DNA from: Mesorhizobium comanense
GTDB taxonomy: Bacteria; Pseudomonadota; Alphaproteobacteria; Rhizobiales; Rhizobiaceae
DNA: 64,000 nt
Reading direction: 5' to 3'
Assembly: GCF_005503535.1 (NCBI RefSeq)
Contig: NZ_SCNN01000008.1
Span: forward strand, 62,001 to 126,000
The notes under the pieces are model-generated. The model saw nothing but the letters and a program-made list of their open reading frames with translations. It was not told the origin of the DNA and did not search any database. A program made the position numbers and the translations under genes. Below are positions 42,313 through 50,516 of this stretch, piece after piece (position 1 is the stretch's first letter; every line of letters begins with the position of its first letter).

Positions 42313-43785
42313 ATGACCGAAAAAATGCCGACGCGCCGGCGCACCGGCGACCTGACCAGTGGCCCGATCCCGCGCACCTTGCTGCTGTTTGCCCTTCCGG
42401 TTCTCGGCTCCAACGTGCTGCAGTCGCTCAACGGATCGATCAATGCCGTCTGGGTCGGCCGGTTCCTCGGTGAATCGGCGCTCACCGCCACGTCCAATGC
42501 CAATCTCGTCCTGTTCCTGATCCTGGGAACCGTGTTCGGCATCGGCATGGCCGCCACCATCCTGGTGGCGCAATCGGTCGGCGCCCGCGACCTGCCCGAG
42601 GCGCGGCGCATCGTCGGCACCAGCGCCACCTTCTTCTTCCTGGTTTCGGTGGTCTTCGCCATCTGCGGCTGGATCTGGGTCGACGCCATCCTGCGCGCGC
42701 TGGGCACCCCGCCGGACGCCTTGCCGCTCGCCCGCTCCTATCTGCGCATCATCTTCGTCGCCGTGCCGATGATGAACCTGCTGTCCTTCGTCATGACCGT
42801 GCTGCGCGGCGCCGGCGATTCGCGCACGCCGTTCATCTTCATGGCGCTGGCGGTCGTGCTCGACATCGTGCTCAACCCCTTGCTCATCCGCGGCATCGGC
42901 CCATTCCCGGAGCTCGGCATCGCCGGATCGGCCACCTCGACGCTGATCGGCCAGACGGTGAGCGTGATTGCCATCCTGGTCGTGCTCTATGCGCGCAAGC
43001 ATCCGCTGCGCCTGGCCGGAGCCAATCTCGCCCTGCTGCGGCCCGACCCTGCCCTTTTGCGCATCGTCGTCTTCAAGGGCGTGCCGATGGGCCTGCAGAT
43101 GATCGTCATCTCGGCGGCCGCGCTGACGGTGATGGGCATCGTCAACTCATATGGTTCGCAGGTCGCCGCCGCCTATGGCATCGCCGCCCAGTTGTGGACC
43201 TACATCCAGATGCCGGCGCTCGCCATCGGCGCCGCGGTCTCGTCCATGGCCGCGCAGAATGTCGGCGCCGGACGCTGGGACCGGATCGGCCGCATCGCCG
43301 CCTCCGGCGTCGGCTTCAACCTCGTGCTGACCGGCGCGCTGGTCGCGCTGCTATGGCTCTTCGACCGGTCGATCCTCAGCCTGTTCCTGAGCAGCGACAG
43401 CGCGGCCATCGACATCGCCGCTCACATCAACACGACCGCGTCGTGGTCGTTCATCCTGTTCGGCATCACCATCGTGCTGTTTGCCACCGTGCGTGCCACG
43501 GGCGCCGTGATGCCTCCCCTGATCATCCTGGTGATCTCGGTGCTGATCGTGCGCACCGGCTTTGCCTATTTCATGCGCGGCGTGATCGGCGAGGAAGCGC
43601 TGTGGTGGAGCTTTCCGGCGGGTTCGATCACCTCGCTGGTCCTGGCGGCGGCCTACTATCGTTTCGGCGGCTGGCGCACCTTGCACATGATCGAGAACAG
43701 GCCGGCCGCCGGCGAGCCGCCCGACACCGGACTTGGCGTCCCGCGTGGGCGCGCCAACATGGCGCCGGAAACGCCGAACGGCTGA
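42313..43785 (+). CDS. MATE family efflux transporter
   Basis: This 490-residue membrane protein is of the multidrug and toxin extrusion family with twelve hydrophobic spans in two MatE halves. The start TSGPIPRTLLLFALPVLGSN and VWVGRFLGESALTATSNANL match the first MatE motif; GVPMGLQMIVISAAALTVMGIVNSYGSQ begins the second half. Substrates are probably cationic compounds coupled to Na+ or H+. ATG 42313 is favoured over a TTG 9 bp earlier. It shares a terminator hairpin with the convergent SH3 gene. Confidence 0.92.
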   Translation: MTEKMPTRRRTGDLTSGPIPRTLLLFALPVLGSNVLQSLNGSINAVWVGRFLGESALTATSNANLVLFLILGTVFGIGMAATILVAQSVGARDLPEARRIVGTSATFFFLVSVVFAICGWIWVDAILRALGTPPDALPLARSYLRIIFVAVPMMNLLSFVMTVLRGAGDSRTPFIFMALAVVLDIVLNPLLIRGIGPFPELGIAGSATSTLIGQTVSVIAILVVLYARKHPLRLAGANLALLRPDPALLRIVVFKGVPMGLQMIVISAAALTVMGIVNSYGSQVAAAYGIAAQLWTYIQMPALAIGAAVSSMAAQNVGAGRWDRIGRIAASGVGFNLVLTGALVALLWLFDRSILSLFLSSDSAAIDIAAHINTTASWSFILFGITIVLFATVRATGAVMPPLIILVISVLIVRTGFAYFMRGVIGEEALWWSFPAGSITSLVLAAAYYRFGGWRTLHMIENRPAAGEPPDTGLGVPRGRANMAPETPNG

Positions 43786-43807
43786 TCATCCACCAAACCA
43801 AGAAAAA

Positions 43808-43829
43808 GGGCCGCGGATGATGGCGGCCC
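43808..43829 (-). terminator. Rho-independent terminator of the SH3-domain gene
   Basis: On the minus strand GGGCCGC (43829-43823) pairs with GCGGCCC (43814-43808) around an 8-nt loop, directly followed by TTTTT (43806-43802). It lies between convergent genes and may also stop the MATE transcript. Confidence 0.8.
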
Positions 43830-43858
43830 TCTTTGGTCATGCGATTTCCCGATCCGCC

Positions 43859-44269
43859 CTACTTGCAGGAGAAGCCGGGCGCGATCTTGCACTTGCCCGG
43901 ACGCGGCTTGTGCGGCGGGCGGTGGTGCGGAGGACGGTGGTGCGGCGGCTTGTGCCAATGCGGCGGGCGATGATGCGGCGGACGCACGATGATGATGGGC
44001 GGGCGCACCACATGGGCGCGCGCGAGATAACCCGAACTGACCCAACCGCTGACGCCGCCGCCATGGACCCTGCACCAGCCCGGCTGGCAGCCGGCGACAT
44101 CAACCCTGAAGCCGGCCGGCAGCGTTCCGACCTTGGCGTAGCTGGCGCCTGGCCCGGTGCGCACGTTGAGATTGGTCGTGGTATGGGCGCTGTAGGCGAA
44201 GGCCGCGGCCGACGAGCCGAAGACGGCAGCCACCATGGTGGCGATCAACAGCAGAAATCGAAATCTCAT
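43859..44269 (-). CDS. Secreted SH3-domain protein with His/Pro-rich tail
   Basis: The product is 136 residues. A signal peptide (RFRFLLLIATMVAAVFGSSAAAFA, about residues 2-25) precedes a bacterial SH3 domain (TTTNLNVRTGPGASYAKVGTLPAGFRVDVAGC... GVSGWVSSGYLARA, residues about 30-86). The last 45 residues are extremely rich in His and Pro (RPPHHRPPHW pattern) and could bind metal ions. A GGAGGGACTT stands before the ATG. SH3_3 proteins often bind cell-wall peptides; the role here is unknown. Confidence 0.85.
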   Translation of the reverse strand: MRFRFLLLIATMVAAVFGSSAAAFAYSAHTTTNLNVRTGPGASYAKVGTLPAGFRVDVAGCQPGWCRVHGGGVSGWVSSGYLARAHVVRPPIIIVRPPHHRPPHWHKPPHHRPPHHRPPHKPRPGKCKIAPGFSCK

Positions 44270-44508
44270 AAGTCCCTCCATTCGACCCCCGGCCGCTGAT
44301 TGCTTCGGCGCGAGGCTGCGACACAAGGGGAGAGGCAGAAGCCAAGAAAAGTCAACAAGTTGTAGCCGCCTCTCATGATGGTTCACGGCCCGACCGGACA
44401 GTTTCCGCAGACATAGTTTAGGAATTTTGCGCGCACCGTTTATCGGCAAGGCAACATCCGCTAACAGTTTACTGTCTTTCGACAATTGGTTGCGGCAGGG
44501 GTTTGAGC

Positions 44509-45084
44509 ATGGGCAAAGGCAGGGTCGAGGCATTCACCGACGGCGTGGTGGCCATCATCATCACCATCATGGTGCTCGACCTCAAAGTGCCGGAGGGCGA
44601 GGATTTCTCCGCGCTGCTGCCGCAATGGCCAATCTTCCTGTGTTACGTGCTTTCCTTCATCAATGTCGGCATCTACTGGAACAACCTGCACAACATGTTC
44701 CACACCGTGCAGCGCGTCGACGGGCGCGTGCTGTGGGCGAACCTCCATCTGCTGTTCTGGCTGTCCCTGATGCCGGTGACGACCGCCTTCATGGGCGAGA
44801 ACCACTTCGCCACCGTTCCGGTCGCGGTCTACGGTTTCGACCTTGCAATGTGCGCCACCGCTTACGGCATCCTCGTCGCCGCGCTGCATCAGCTGCATGG
44901 GCAGGACACGGCCTTCGCCAAGGCCATCGGCAATGACCGCAAGGGCAGGCTCTCGCTTGTCGTCTACGTCGCCGCCATTGCGCTCGCCTTCCTCAATCGA
45001 TGGATCGGCGTCGGGCTCTATGTCACAATCGCGCTGGTCTGGCTGGTGCCGGACACACGTTTTTCGCGCGTGCTCGAGAAATAG
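44509..45084 (+). CDS. TMEM175/DUF1211 family potassium channel-like protein
   Basis: The product is 191 residues with six hydrophobic segments. It starts GRVEAFTDGVVAIIITIMVLDL, the signature first helix of the TMEM175 family (consensus R-x3-FSDGV-A-I); here Thr replaces the usual Ser. A second span is FLCYVLSFINVGIYWNNLHNMF with family-typical WxNLHNMF. Bacterial members form tetrameric K+ leak channels. ATG 44509 is preceded by AGGGG; a TTG 6 bp earlier is also in frame. Confidence 0.88.
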   Translation: MGKGRVEAFTDGVVAIIITIMVLDLKVPEGEDFSALLPQWPIFLCYVLSFINVGIYWNNLHNMFHTVQRVDGRVLWANLHLLFWLSLMPVTTAFMGENHFATVPVAVYGFDLAMCATAYGILVAALHQLHGQDTAFAKAIGNDRKGRLSLVVYVAAIALAFLNRWIGVGLYVTIALVWLVPDTRFSRVLEK

Positions 45085-45118
45085 TCTGACCTGAGTGAAG
45101 GAGAACCGGCCGGCTGGT

Positions 45119-45400
45119 CTAGCGGCGCATGGCCTTCAGCTTTTCCGCCACCGAAGCGGCCAGGTCGGCATAGCGCTCCTCGAGCCGTTCCGCCGACTTG
45201 ATGATCGAGAAATCATGGCCGAACTTCTCCAGCGCCATGCGCAGCTTCTCGACGAAGTCGGCCTGCTTTTCGAGCGCCGAGAACAGCGTCTTGACCTGGG
45301 CTTCGCTGATGTCGGGATTGGCGAGCATCTGCGGCACCTCGCGGCCCATCTGGTCGCCGGTGGCGGTCTGCTCTTTCAGAATCGCGACCCAATCCGTCAA
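45119..45400 (-). CDS. Hypothetical helical protein
   Basis: The open frame runs to 45457. I favour a TTG start at 45400 because AGGGAG stands 9 bp upstream, giving 93 residues (LTDWVAILKEQTATGDQMGR...). The protein is helical and acidic-basic amphipathic with no known domain (QADFVEKLRMALEKFGHDFS). The longer version adds an Ala/Ser-rich segment. It converges with the TMEM175-type gene. Confidence 0.5.
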   Translation of the reverse strand: MTDWVAILKEQTATGDQMGREVPQMLANPDISEAQVKTLFSALEKQADFVEKLRMALEKFGHDFSIIKSAERLEERYADLAASVAEKLKAMRR

Positions 45401-45484
45401 TCCGGAGATCTCCCTTTGCGAAGAGGCAGCATTCGCAGCCCTGGCCGGACCGGTCAACCCGGAAGGGCTTGCTTAACCCGTCCC

Positions 45485-45615
45485 AGAGCAAGGGGACTTT
45501 ACCGTTAGACACGTCGGCGAAGCGCTCTAACTCTTTGTTTTTGCGTAATTCTCGGGGGACAGGCTCTACGCGCTTTTTCTGGTGAAACCGCTCACGCTTT
45601 TCCTCGAATTGCTCT
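45485..45615. repeat. RIME-like intergenic repeat (copy 4, near full length)
   Basis: It starts agagcaaggggactttaccg and has a paired gcgctct at 45521-45527, then aactctttgtttttgcgtaa and a diverged right half ending acgcttttcctcgaattgctct. Module order matches the copy at 27824. It lies between the small hypothetical gene and the SDR gene. Confidence 0.75.
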
Positions 45616-45648
45616 AAGTTCGGCCTCCGAAAGAAGGAGCCATTGTCG

Positions 45649-46515
45649 ATGATGTCCGACGCCGAGATTCAGACCGCCCTGCCCGCCCTTGGCCAAGGCA
45701 ACACAGCCGTCATCACCGGCGCCGCCAGCGGTATTGGCCTGGCGGCTGCGAAGCGGCTGGCGTTGATGGGCATGAAGATCGTGCTGGCCGACATTGGCGG
45801 GGCGCGCCTGGACGATGCTTCGCGGGCGATCTCCGCCATTGCCGGTGACGACGCCGTGCTTGCCGTCGCATCGGACGTTTCGAAACCCGACGAGGTCGAT
45901 CGGCTCGCCGATCGCGCGTTCGGCGCCTTCGGCGGGGTCTCGCTCTTGATGAACAATGCCGGCATCGGCGACAACCCTGGAAAACCGTGGGAAAACCGCG
46001 ATGCCTGGAAGCGGCTGATCGACATCAATTTCTGGGGCGTCGTGCATGGCGTCGAGGCCTTCGCGCCGCGCATGCTGGCGTCGGGCCGGCCTGGCCTGAT
46101 CGTCAATACCGGTTCCAAGCAAGGCATCACCACACCGCCCGGCAACCTTGCCTACAACGTCTCGAAGGCCGGCGTGAAGACCTTCACCGAAGGGCTGGCG
46201 CATGCGTTGCGCAACGAGCCTGGCGGCCGCCTCTCAGCGCACCTGCTGATCCCCGGCTTCACCTATACCGGCCTCACCGAAGGCGCTACCGAGAAGCCGG
46301 CCGGTGCCTGGACGGGCGAACAGGTCGTTGATTTCATGCTGGAATCCCTGGCCGGACGCGACTTCTACATCCTGTGCCCGGACAATGAGGTCGCCCGGCC
46401 GCTGGACGAGAAACGCATGGCCTGGGCAATGGGCGACATCATCGAAAATCGCCCCGCTCTGTCGCGGTGGCACCCGGACCACAAGGATGGTTTCGCGGCT
46501 TTCCTGAAGCAGTAA
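45649..46515 (+). CDS. SDR family oxidoreductase
   Basis: This 288-residue short-chain dehydrogenase has the nucleotide-binding motif TGAASGIG (about residues 23-30), NNAGIG, and the active site with Ser in NTGSKQG followed 13 residues later by YNVSK. The acidic residue after the second strand (VLADIGG) suggests NAD+ preference. C-terminal residues (YILCPDNEVARPLDEKRMAW) match the classical SDR subgroup with an extended tail. Substrate unknown. GGAG precedes the ATG; TTG 45643 is an alternative start. It stands alone. Confidence 0.92.
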   Translation: MMSDAEIQTALPALGQGNTAVITGAASGIGLAAAKRLALMGMKIVLADIGGARLDDASRAISAIAGDDAVLAVASDVSKPDEVDRLADRAFGAFGGVSLLMNNAGIGDNPGKPWENRDAWKRLIDINFWGVVHGVEAFAPRMLASGRPGLIVNTGSKQGITTPPGNLAYNVSKAGVKTFTEGLAHALRNEPGGRLSAHLLIPGFTYTGLTEGATEKPAGAWTGEQVVDFMLESLAGRDFYILCPDNEVARPLDEKRMAWAMGDIIENRPALSRWHPDHKDGFAAFLKQ

Positions 46516-46545
46516 AGCTCGATCCTCAAACCCGGCCTCCAGACC

Positions 46546-46971
46546 TCAGGCGGCCTTCTTTCTCGATCCGCGCTTTTGCGCCACGGCCTTCTTCGCCGCC
46601 ATGGTCGCGATCTGCTCGTCATGCCGGCTTGCCGCTCTCTCGCATTTGTCGCGGATCTCTTCCACTTCCGATTCCGTCAGATGTTCGATGCCGATGAAGT
46701 GGTTGTGGCCTTCGCTGACCCGGATCAACTCATCGAGCTTGGCCTGGATCGCCGCGCCATCGCGGTTCTGCGTGTTCTGGATCAGGAACACCATCAGGAA
46801 GGTTATGATGGTCGTCCCGGTATTGATCACCAATTGCCAGGTGTCCGAGAAGTTGAAAAAGGGGCCGCTGACCGCCCAGACGACGACAATCAGGCAGCAG
46901 ACGGCAAACGTCAGCGGCAAGCCGGTTATGTGGGCCACCCAGTTGGCGATCCTGGTGAAGAGTTTTTCCAT
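46546..46971 (-). CDS. Low-affinity iron permease family protein
   Basis: The product is 141 residues with two membrane helices (THITGLPLTFAVCCLIVVVW region and TGTTIITFLMVFLIQNTQNRDG). The motif WQLVINTGTTIITFLMVFLIQNTQNRDGAAIQAKLDELI is characteristic of the low-affinity iron permease family (PF04120). The C-terminal tail is Lys/Arg-rich (KKAVAQKRGSRKKAA). The yeast Fet4 relation is distant, so transport is inferred. The frame is open to 47157, but ATG 46971 gives the standard N-terminus. Confidence 0.88.
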   Translation of the reverse strand: MEKLFTRIANWVAHITGLPLTFAVCCLIVVVWAVSGPFFNFSDTWQLVINTGTTIITFLMVFLIQNTQNRDGAAIQAKLDELIRVSEGHNHFIGIEHLTESEVEEIRDKCERAASRHDEQIATMAAKKAVAQKRGSRKKAA

Positions 46972-47173
46972 GTGTCGAGGTTCCTCGGTGGCTTGCGCCA
47001 ACAGAAACAGGCCGCGGCCGGTTCGGGTTCCCGCGCCAAGACAAATACAACCGCCACAATTGAATGCACGCAAAGCGAGCATTCGATAGAAAACACACCT
47101 TATCGGTTTAATGGCATGGTAACCGTGCAGGCAAAGAGCCTGTTCCTTCCGCTTCACAGCGGTTTACCTCCAG

Positions 47174-47210
47174 CCCCTTCCGTCGCGCCACCCCCGCATG
47201 ACGGAAGGGG
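47174..47210. promoter_or_regulatory. Stem-loop upstream of the outer-membrane barrel gene
   Basis: CCCCTTCCGTC (47174-47184) pairs with GACGGAAGGGG (47200-47210) across a 15-nt loop, followed by TTTC. It ends 23 bp before the preferred ATG at 47234 and could act as a leader hairpin or weak terminator. An alternative in-frame ATG (47198) lies inside it. Confidence 0.5.
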
Positions 47211-47233
47211 TTTCAGTCCGGAGAGCGCGGAGC

Positions 47234-48511
47234 ATGGTTTCCCGAAAGCGCCGACCGGCACATGACCATACGGTCGCAACACTTTCCCGCAAATTGCTCC
47301 GCAGCGCCTGCCTCGGCCTCGTGATGGCCTGCGCTGCTGTCACGGCCAGGGCCGAGTCCACCACCGTACCGGCCGCCGAGCCGACCGCACCGGCAACCGA
47401 TCCCGCGGCGTCGCCCACCGATCCCGTCATAACAGGCAGCCTCGAGCGGCATTGGACCAACAACGCTCTGGACAGCGACCGCAACGTCAGCGACTGGTAC
47501 TCGCTGCTGCGCGGCACGCTGCAGCAGCAATGGGGCGACAACGACGCCTACGCCAAACTCAACGCCGATTTCCAGGTCTCGCACTACGACCGCACCACGA
47601 TCGAGGACGACCGCGCGATGGGTGTGTCGGCCGAGGCCTTCCGCCGCCTTGCGCCTGGTCTCGAACTGCGGGGCACACTGACCTACCGCGTGTCGAGCAC
47701 CGGCGACAATCTCGACATCGGCCCGCTGACGCTGGGAACCCGTGAATTCAAGCAGGTCTTCGGCGCCCAGACACAGCTCGGCATCGACCTGGGCAACGCC
47801 ACCTCGCTGATCCTGGAAGCCGCCGACAGTTTCGAAAAACTCGGCGCCACACATTTCCAGGACGATCTGATCCTGCCGGCGAAGCTGCACGCCGACCGCA
47901 ACCTCTTCCAGCTGGCGGCACGCATCACGCGAACCGTCGGCCAGTTCGCCTTCGGCGCCTCGGCGTCGGCGCTTTTCGCCAGCGTCGAGCAGATCGGCTA
48001 TCCCCCGCTCTTCCTGTCGTTCAACGCCTACACGATCCGCGCGGAAGCCGCCTACAAGGCATCGGACGGCTCGACGCTCGGCGTGGCTCTGGGCGCGGAA
48101 CTCCTGCGCGGCGCCAACGATATCTACGAGCGCTGGCGCCCGACCTGGCAGGTCACCTTCGGCAAGCCGCTGCCGCGCGGCTTCGAACTGCGCGGCACCT
48201 ATTTCGGCCGCTACGAGACCTCCAACACCGACGATCCCCTGGCCTCGTGGCTGCAGCGCGCGGAACTGGAAATCGGCGTGAAGCTGCGCGAGAATCTTGG
48301 CCTCGCCTCCGGAATATTCTACGAGATCAAGGACAATCTGCTCTACGAGAACCAGGAGCGGCGCGACGGCGTCTACGCCGAGGCGACCTATGACGCGACA
48401 AAGTCGATGGCTATCGTCGTGCGGGTCGATGTCAACCGGACCATCAAGACCGTCATCGACGACCGCGAACACACCGTCGATGCATTCATCGCGCTGCGGG
48501 CCAAGATCTGA
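47234..48511 (+). CDS. Outer membrane beta-barrel protein
   Basis: The product is 425 residues. A signal peptide (RKLLRSACLGLVMACAAVTARA, about residues 19-40) is followed by a Pro/Thr/Ala-rich linker and a long alternating beta structure: SLERHWTNNALDSDRNVSDWYSLLRG, GLELRGTLTYRVSSTGDN, FELRGTYFGRYETSN, ending MAIVVRVDVNRTIKTVIDDREHTVDAFIALRAKI. The pattern is that of DUF-type outer-membrane barrels. ATG 47234 is preceded by GGAGAGCGCGGAGC; an upstream ATG at 47198 lies in a hairpin. Function unknown. Confidence 0.8.
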   Translation: MVSRKRRPAHDHTVATLSRKLLRSACLGLVMACAAVTARAESTTVPAAEPTAPATDPAASPTDPVITGSLERHWTNNALDSDRNVSDWYSLLRGTLQQQWGDNDAYAKLNADFQVSHYDRTTIEDDRAMGVSAEAFRRLAPGLELRGTLTYRVSSTGDNLDIGPLTLGTREFKQVFGAQTQLGIDLGNATSLILEAADSFEKLGATHFQDDLILPAKLHADRNLFQLAARITRTVGQFAFGASASALFASVEQIGYPPLFLSFNAYTIRAEAAYKASDGSTLGVALGAELLRGANDIYERWRPTWQVTFGKPLPRGFELRGTYFGRYETSNTDDPLASWLQRAELEIGVKLRENLGLASGIFYEIKDNLLYENQERRDGVYAEATYDATKSMAIVVRVDVNRTIKTVIDDREHTVDAFIALRAKI

Positions 48512-48590
48512 CCTCGTCTTGCGCGGTTCTGGCTTGTTTCCAGTGAGAGCAGTTCCAGGAATTTCCTGAAACCACGGATACAACCAGCGA

Positions 48591-48619
48591 GGCAGGAGGG
48601 TGTGCGAGACCCTCCTGCC
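48591..48619. terminator. Terminator hairpin
   Basis: GGCAGGAGGGT (48591-48601) pairs with ACCCTCCTGCC (48609-48619) around a 7-nt loop, between the convergent barrel gene and the small secreted protein gene. Confidence 0.75.
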
Positions 48620-48651
48620 CCCGACAGGGACTATTGCCCCTACCTTGCTGC

Positions 48652-48945
48652 TTAGTGGCGACCGCCCAGCTTGTAGCTGTTGCCACCGAGCACATTGACG
48701 CCGATACCGGAGAGAACGCCGGTAAGGACGTTGGTCTTGTTGCCGTTCAGGATGCCCGAAACGACGTTGCCGCTCAGGATGTTGTTGCCACTGAGAACAC
48801 CGTTCAGCGCGTTCACCTGGCCGAGGCCGATGGACGGCGACACATTGATCAGGCTGCCCGAGCCACCTCCCCAGCCACCGGCATAGGCGCCGACCGTTGA
48901 AAAGGAAACCATTGCAGCAGTGAGTACAAGTGCGAACTTCTTCAT
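48652..48945 (-). CDS. Small secreted Gly/Asn-rich repetitive protein
   Basis: The product is 97 residues with a clear signal peptide (KKFALVLTAAMVSFSTVGAYA, cleavage about residue 22) and a mature part of short hydrophobic/Asn-Gly repeats (LNGVLSGNN, ILSGNVVSG, ILNGNKTN, VLTGVLSGI, VNVLGGN). The unit is roughly (I/V)L(S/N/T)G(N/V) and resembles amyloid-like or beta-solenoid surface peptides, though no curlin motif is exact. GGAGAG stands before the ATG. It is followed by an A+T-rich promoter region with inverted repeats. Function unknown. Confidence 0.75.
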   Translation of the reverse strand: MKKFALVLTAAMVSFSTVGAYAGGWGGGSGSLINVSPSIGLGQVNALNGVLSGNNILSGNVVSGILNGNKTNVLTGVLSGIGVNVLGGNSYKLGGRH

Positions 48946-49193
48946 GACTTCTCTCCGTTGTTGCTAGCAGTTTTTCCTTCGACTTCTTACGACTTACCCC
49001 TGCATTGATTAGTGCATTTCACGAAAAGTCTTGCAACCATGGAGTGCTTAATTTGACGGATACAATTCGTTTTCCAATTTTTAACGCTAATATTTTACGT
49101 TAAGAAAATTGGTTACCGTCAGAGCTTCTGACTCTGCGGAATTTGGCGATTTCAAATGGCGATGGCCGGCAATGAAAGCGCGCGGAAGCCGTC
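48946..49193. other. A+T-rich intergenic region with inverted repeats
   Basis: Bases about 48960-49115 are conspicuously A+T-rich. CCAATTTTTAACG (49074-49086) pairs with CGTTAAGAAAATTGG (49098-49112) with one bulge, and GTCAGA/TCTGAC (49118-49123, 49127-49132) forms a second hairpin. No gene is seen. It probably holds the promoter of the small secreted protein and the terminator of the hexapeptide-transferase gene. Confidence 0.55.
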
Positions 49194-49835
49194 CTAAACG
49201 GCGTCGTTTTCCCAGCGATCGAGGAAGGCCTCGATCGGCATTGCCTGCATGTCGGGAACAGCCCGGGCGAGTTTCTGGACCGGCCAGTCCCACCAGGCGA
49301 GCGCTTCGATCCGTGCCGCGACGGCTGGCGCGAAGCGCGGCCTGAGCGGCTGTGCCGGCACGCCGGCGACGATCGTGTAGGGCGCCACGTCATGCGTCAC
49401 GACGGCATTGGCGCCGATCACGGCACCGTTGCCAATGGTGATGCCGGGCATGATCACCGCGCCGTGGCCCACCCAGACATCATGGCCGATGGTCACCGCT
49501 TTCGAGCGCCGGCGGTCGCGGAATGGGGCATCGACGCCCAGCCAGCGGAAATACTCGTTCGGCCGATAGCTGACCTTGTGCTGGGTCAGCCTCTCGATCG
49601 GATGCTCCAGCGCGTTGATGCGGCTGTTGGCGGCGATCGAGCAGAACTTGCCGATGCTTGCATAGATCGCCTCGGCATGCCGTTCGAAATACGAGAAATC
49701 GCCGACGACGACCTCGCGCAGCACGACGCGCTCGCCGATCGCGGCATAGCGGCCGAGCTTGCAGCCCTTCAACTCCGCCGTCGAGTGAATGCGCGGCTCG
49801 GAATCCTTGGCAACGAGATCTTCGGAACGGTCCAT
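49194..49835 (-). CDS. Hexapeptide-repeat acyltransferase (phosphonate-cluster type)
   Basis: The product is 213 residues of the left-handed beta-helix acetyltransferase class. Hexapeptide strands run from EPRIHSTAELKGCKLGRYAAIGERVVLREVVVGDFSYF to HDVWVGHGAVIMPGITIGNGAVIGANAVVTHDV and IVAGVPAQPLRPRF, ending AWWDWPVQKLARAVPD. The layout matches the TIGR03308 transferase often found in phn gene clusters, but no phn genes are in the window. The frame is open to 49898, but ATG 49835 avoids a hairpin that would otherwise be translated. Confidence 0.85.
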   Translation of the reverse strand: MDRSEDLVAKDSEPRIHSTAELKGCKLGRYAAIGERVVLREVVVGDFSYFERHAEAIYASIGKFCSIAANSRINALEHPIERLTQHKVSYRPNEYFRWLGVDAPFRDRRRSKAVTIGHDVWVGHGAVIMPGITIGNGAVIGANAVVTHDVAPYTIVAGVPAQPLRPRFAPAVAARIEALAWWDWPVQKLARAVPDMQAMPIEAFLDRWENDAV

Positions 49836-49856
49836 GCCGGCGGCTTTACGCCCGAG

Positions 49857-49885
49857 CAATTGCTCCTGCAAGGCAGGAGCAATTG
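49857..49885. repeat. Perfect 13-bp inverted repeat upstream of the transferase gene
   Basis: CAATTGCTCCTGC (49857-49869) and GCAGGAGCAATTG (49873-49885) form a perfect stem with a 3-nt AAG loop. It lies between the divergent-to-tandem gene ends and could be a terminator for the CreA gene or an element remnant. Confidence 0.85.
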
Positions 49886-49920
49886 TCCGTGGGGCCAATC
49901 CGTTAAAAAGGGCAGCCCTT

Positions 49921-50454
49921 CTAGTTCGGTTTGCCTTTGGTCCACACGACGTTCTGGCCGTAAAGCGGCACTGTCGTCACCGACATTTTCGCCGAGCCGT
50001 TCTGGACCTGGCGCGAGTGCGACAGGTAGATCAGCGTCTCGTTCTTCTTATCGTAGATGCGGTTCACCACCTGCTTCTTCCAGATCAGGCTGAGGCCTTG
50101 CTTGAAGACCTCCTCGCCGCCCTCGCTCATGTCGATGTCGCCAATGGTGATCGGGCCGGTCTGACGGCACGAGATCGAGGAATCGCTGGGATCCTCGAAC
50201 CAGTTGCCCTTGTGCAGGCGGTCGATGACGCTTCGATCGAAATAGGCGACATGGCAGGTCACCCCGTCGACCTTGGGATCCTTGATCGCGTCGACCATGA
50301 TGTCGTTGCCGACCCAGTCGACGCCGACCTTGCCGACTTCCTCCGCGGCGGCGGCACCAGCGCCAAGCACGACGCACGCGGCCAGAAAGCCGCCGATCAG
50401 CTTTCGCCCAATCGGTTTTTTCCCAACCGGTTTTTGCCCAATCGGATTTTGCAA
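49921..50454 (-). CDS. creA: CreA family protein
   Basis: The product is 177 residues with a signal sequence (KLIGGFLAACVVLGAGAAAAEE) and the CreA body: VGNDIMVDAIKDPKVDGVTCHVAYFDRSVIDRLHKGNWFEDPSDSSISCRQTGPI and LIWKKQVVNRIYDKKNETLIYLSHSRQVQNGSAKMSVTTVPL. No ATG fits; I assign TTG at 50454 because AGGAG lies 6 bp upstream. The first 18 residues are encoded by three 15-bp tandem repeats (PIGQK, PVGKK, PIGRK). CreA is a periplasmic protein of unknown role. Confidence 0.88.
   Translation of the reverse strand: MQNPIGQKPVGKKPIGRKLIGGFLAACVVLGAGAAAAEEVGKVGVDWVGNDIMVDAIKDPKVDGVTCHVAYFDRSVIDRLHKGNWFEDPSDSSISCRQTGPITIGDIDMSEGGEEVFKQGLSLIWKKQVVNRIYDKKNETLIYLSHSRQVQNGSAKMSVTTVPLYGQNVVWTKGKPN
50401..50447. 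repeat. 15-bp tandem repeat in the creA leader
   Basis: On the coding strand CCGATTGGGCAAAAA, CCGGTTGGGAAAAAA and CCGATTGGGCGAAAG are three successive 15-bp copies with one to three mismatches, giving PIGQK-PVGKK-PIGRK ahead of the signal peptide h-region. Confidence 0.9.
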
Positions 50455-50516
50455 GGCAGGCTCCTGCGGTTCGAGTTTGCCGGTTTCAGGTGGGACGCGG
50501 CGAGGCCCATTGCAAG

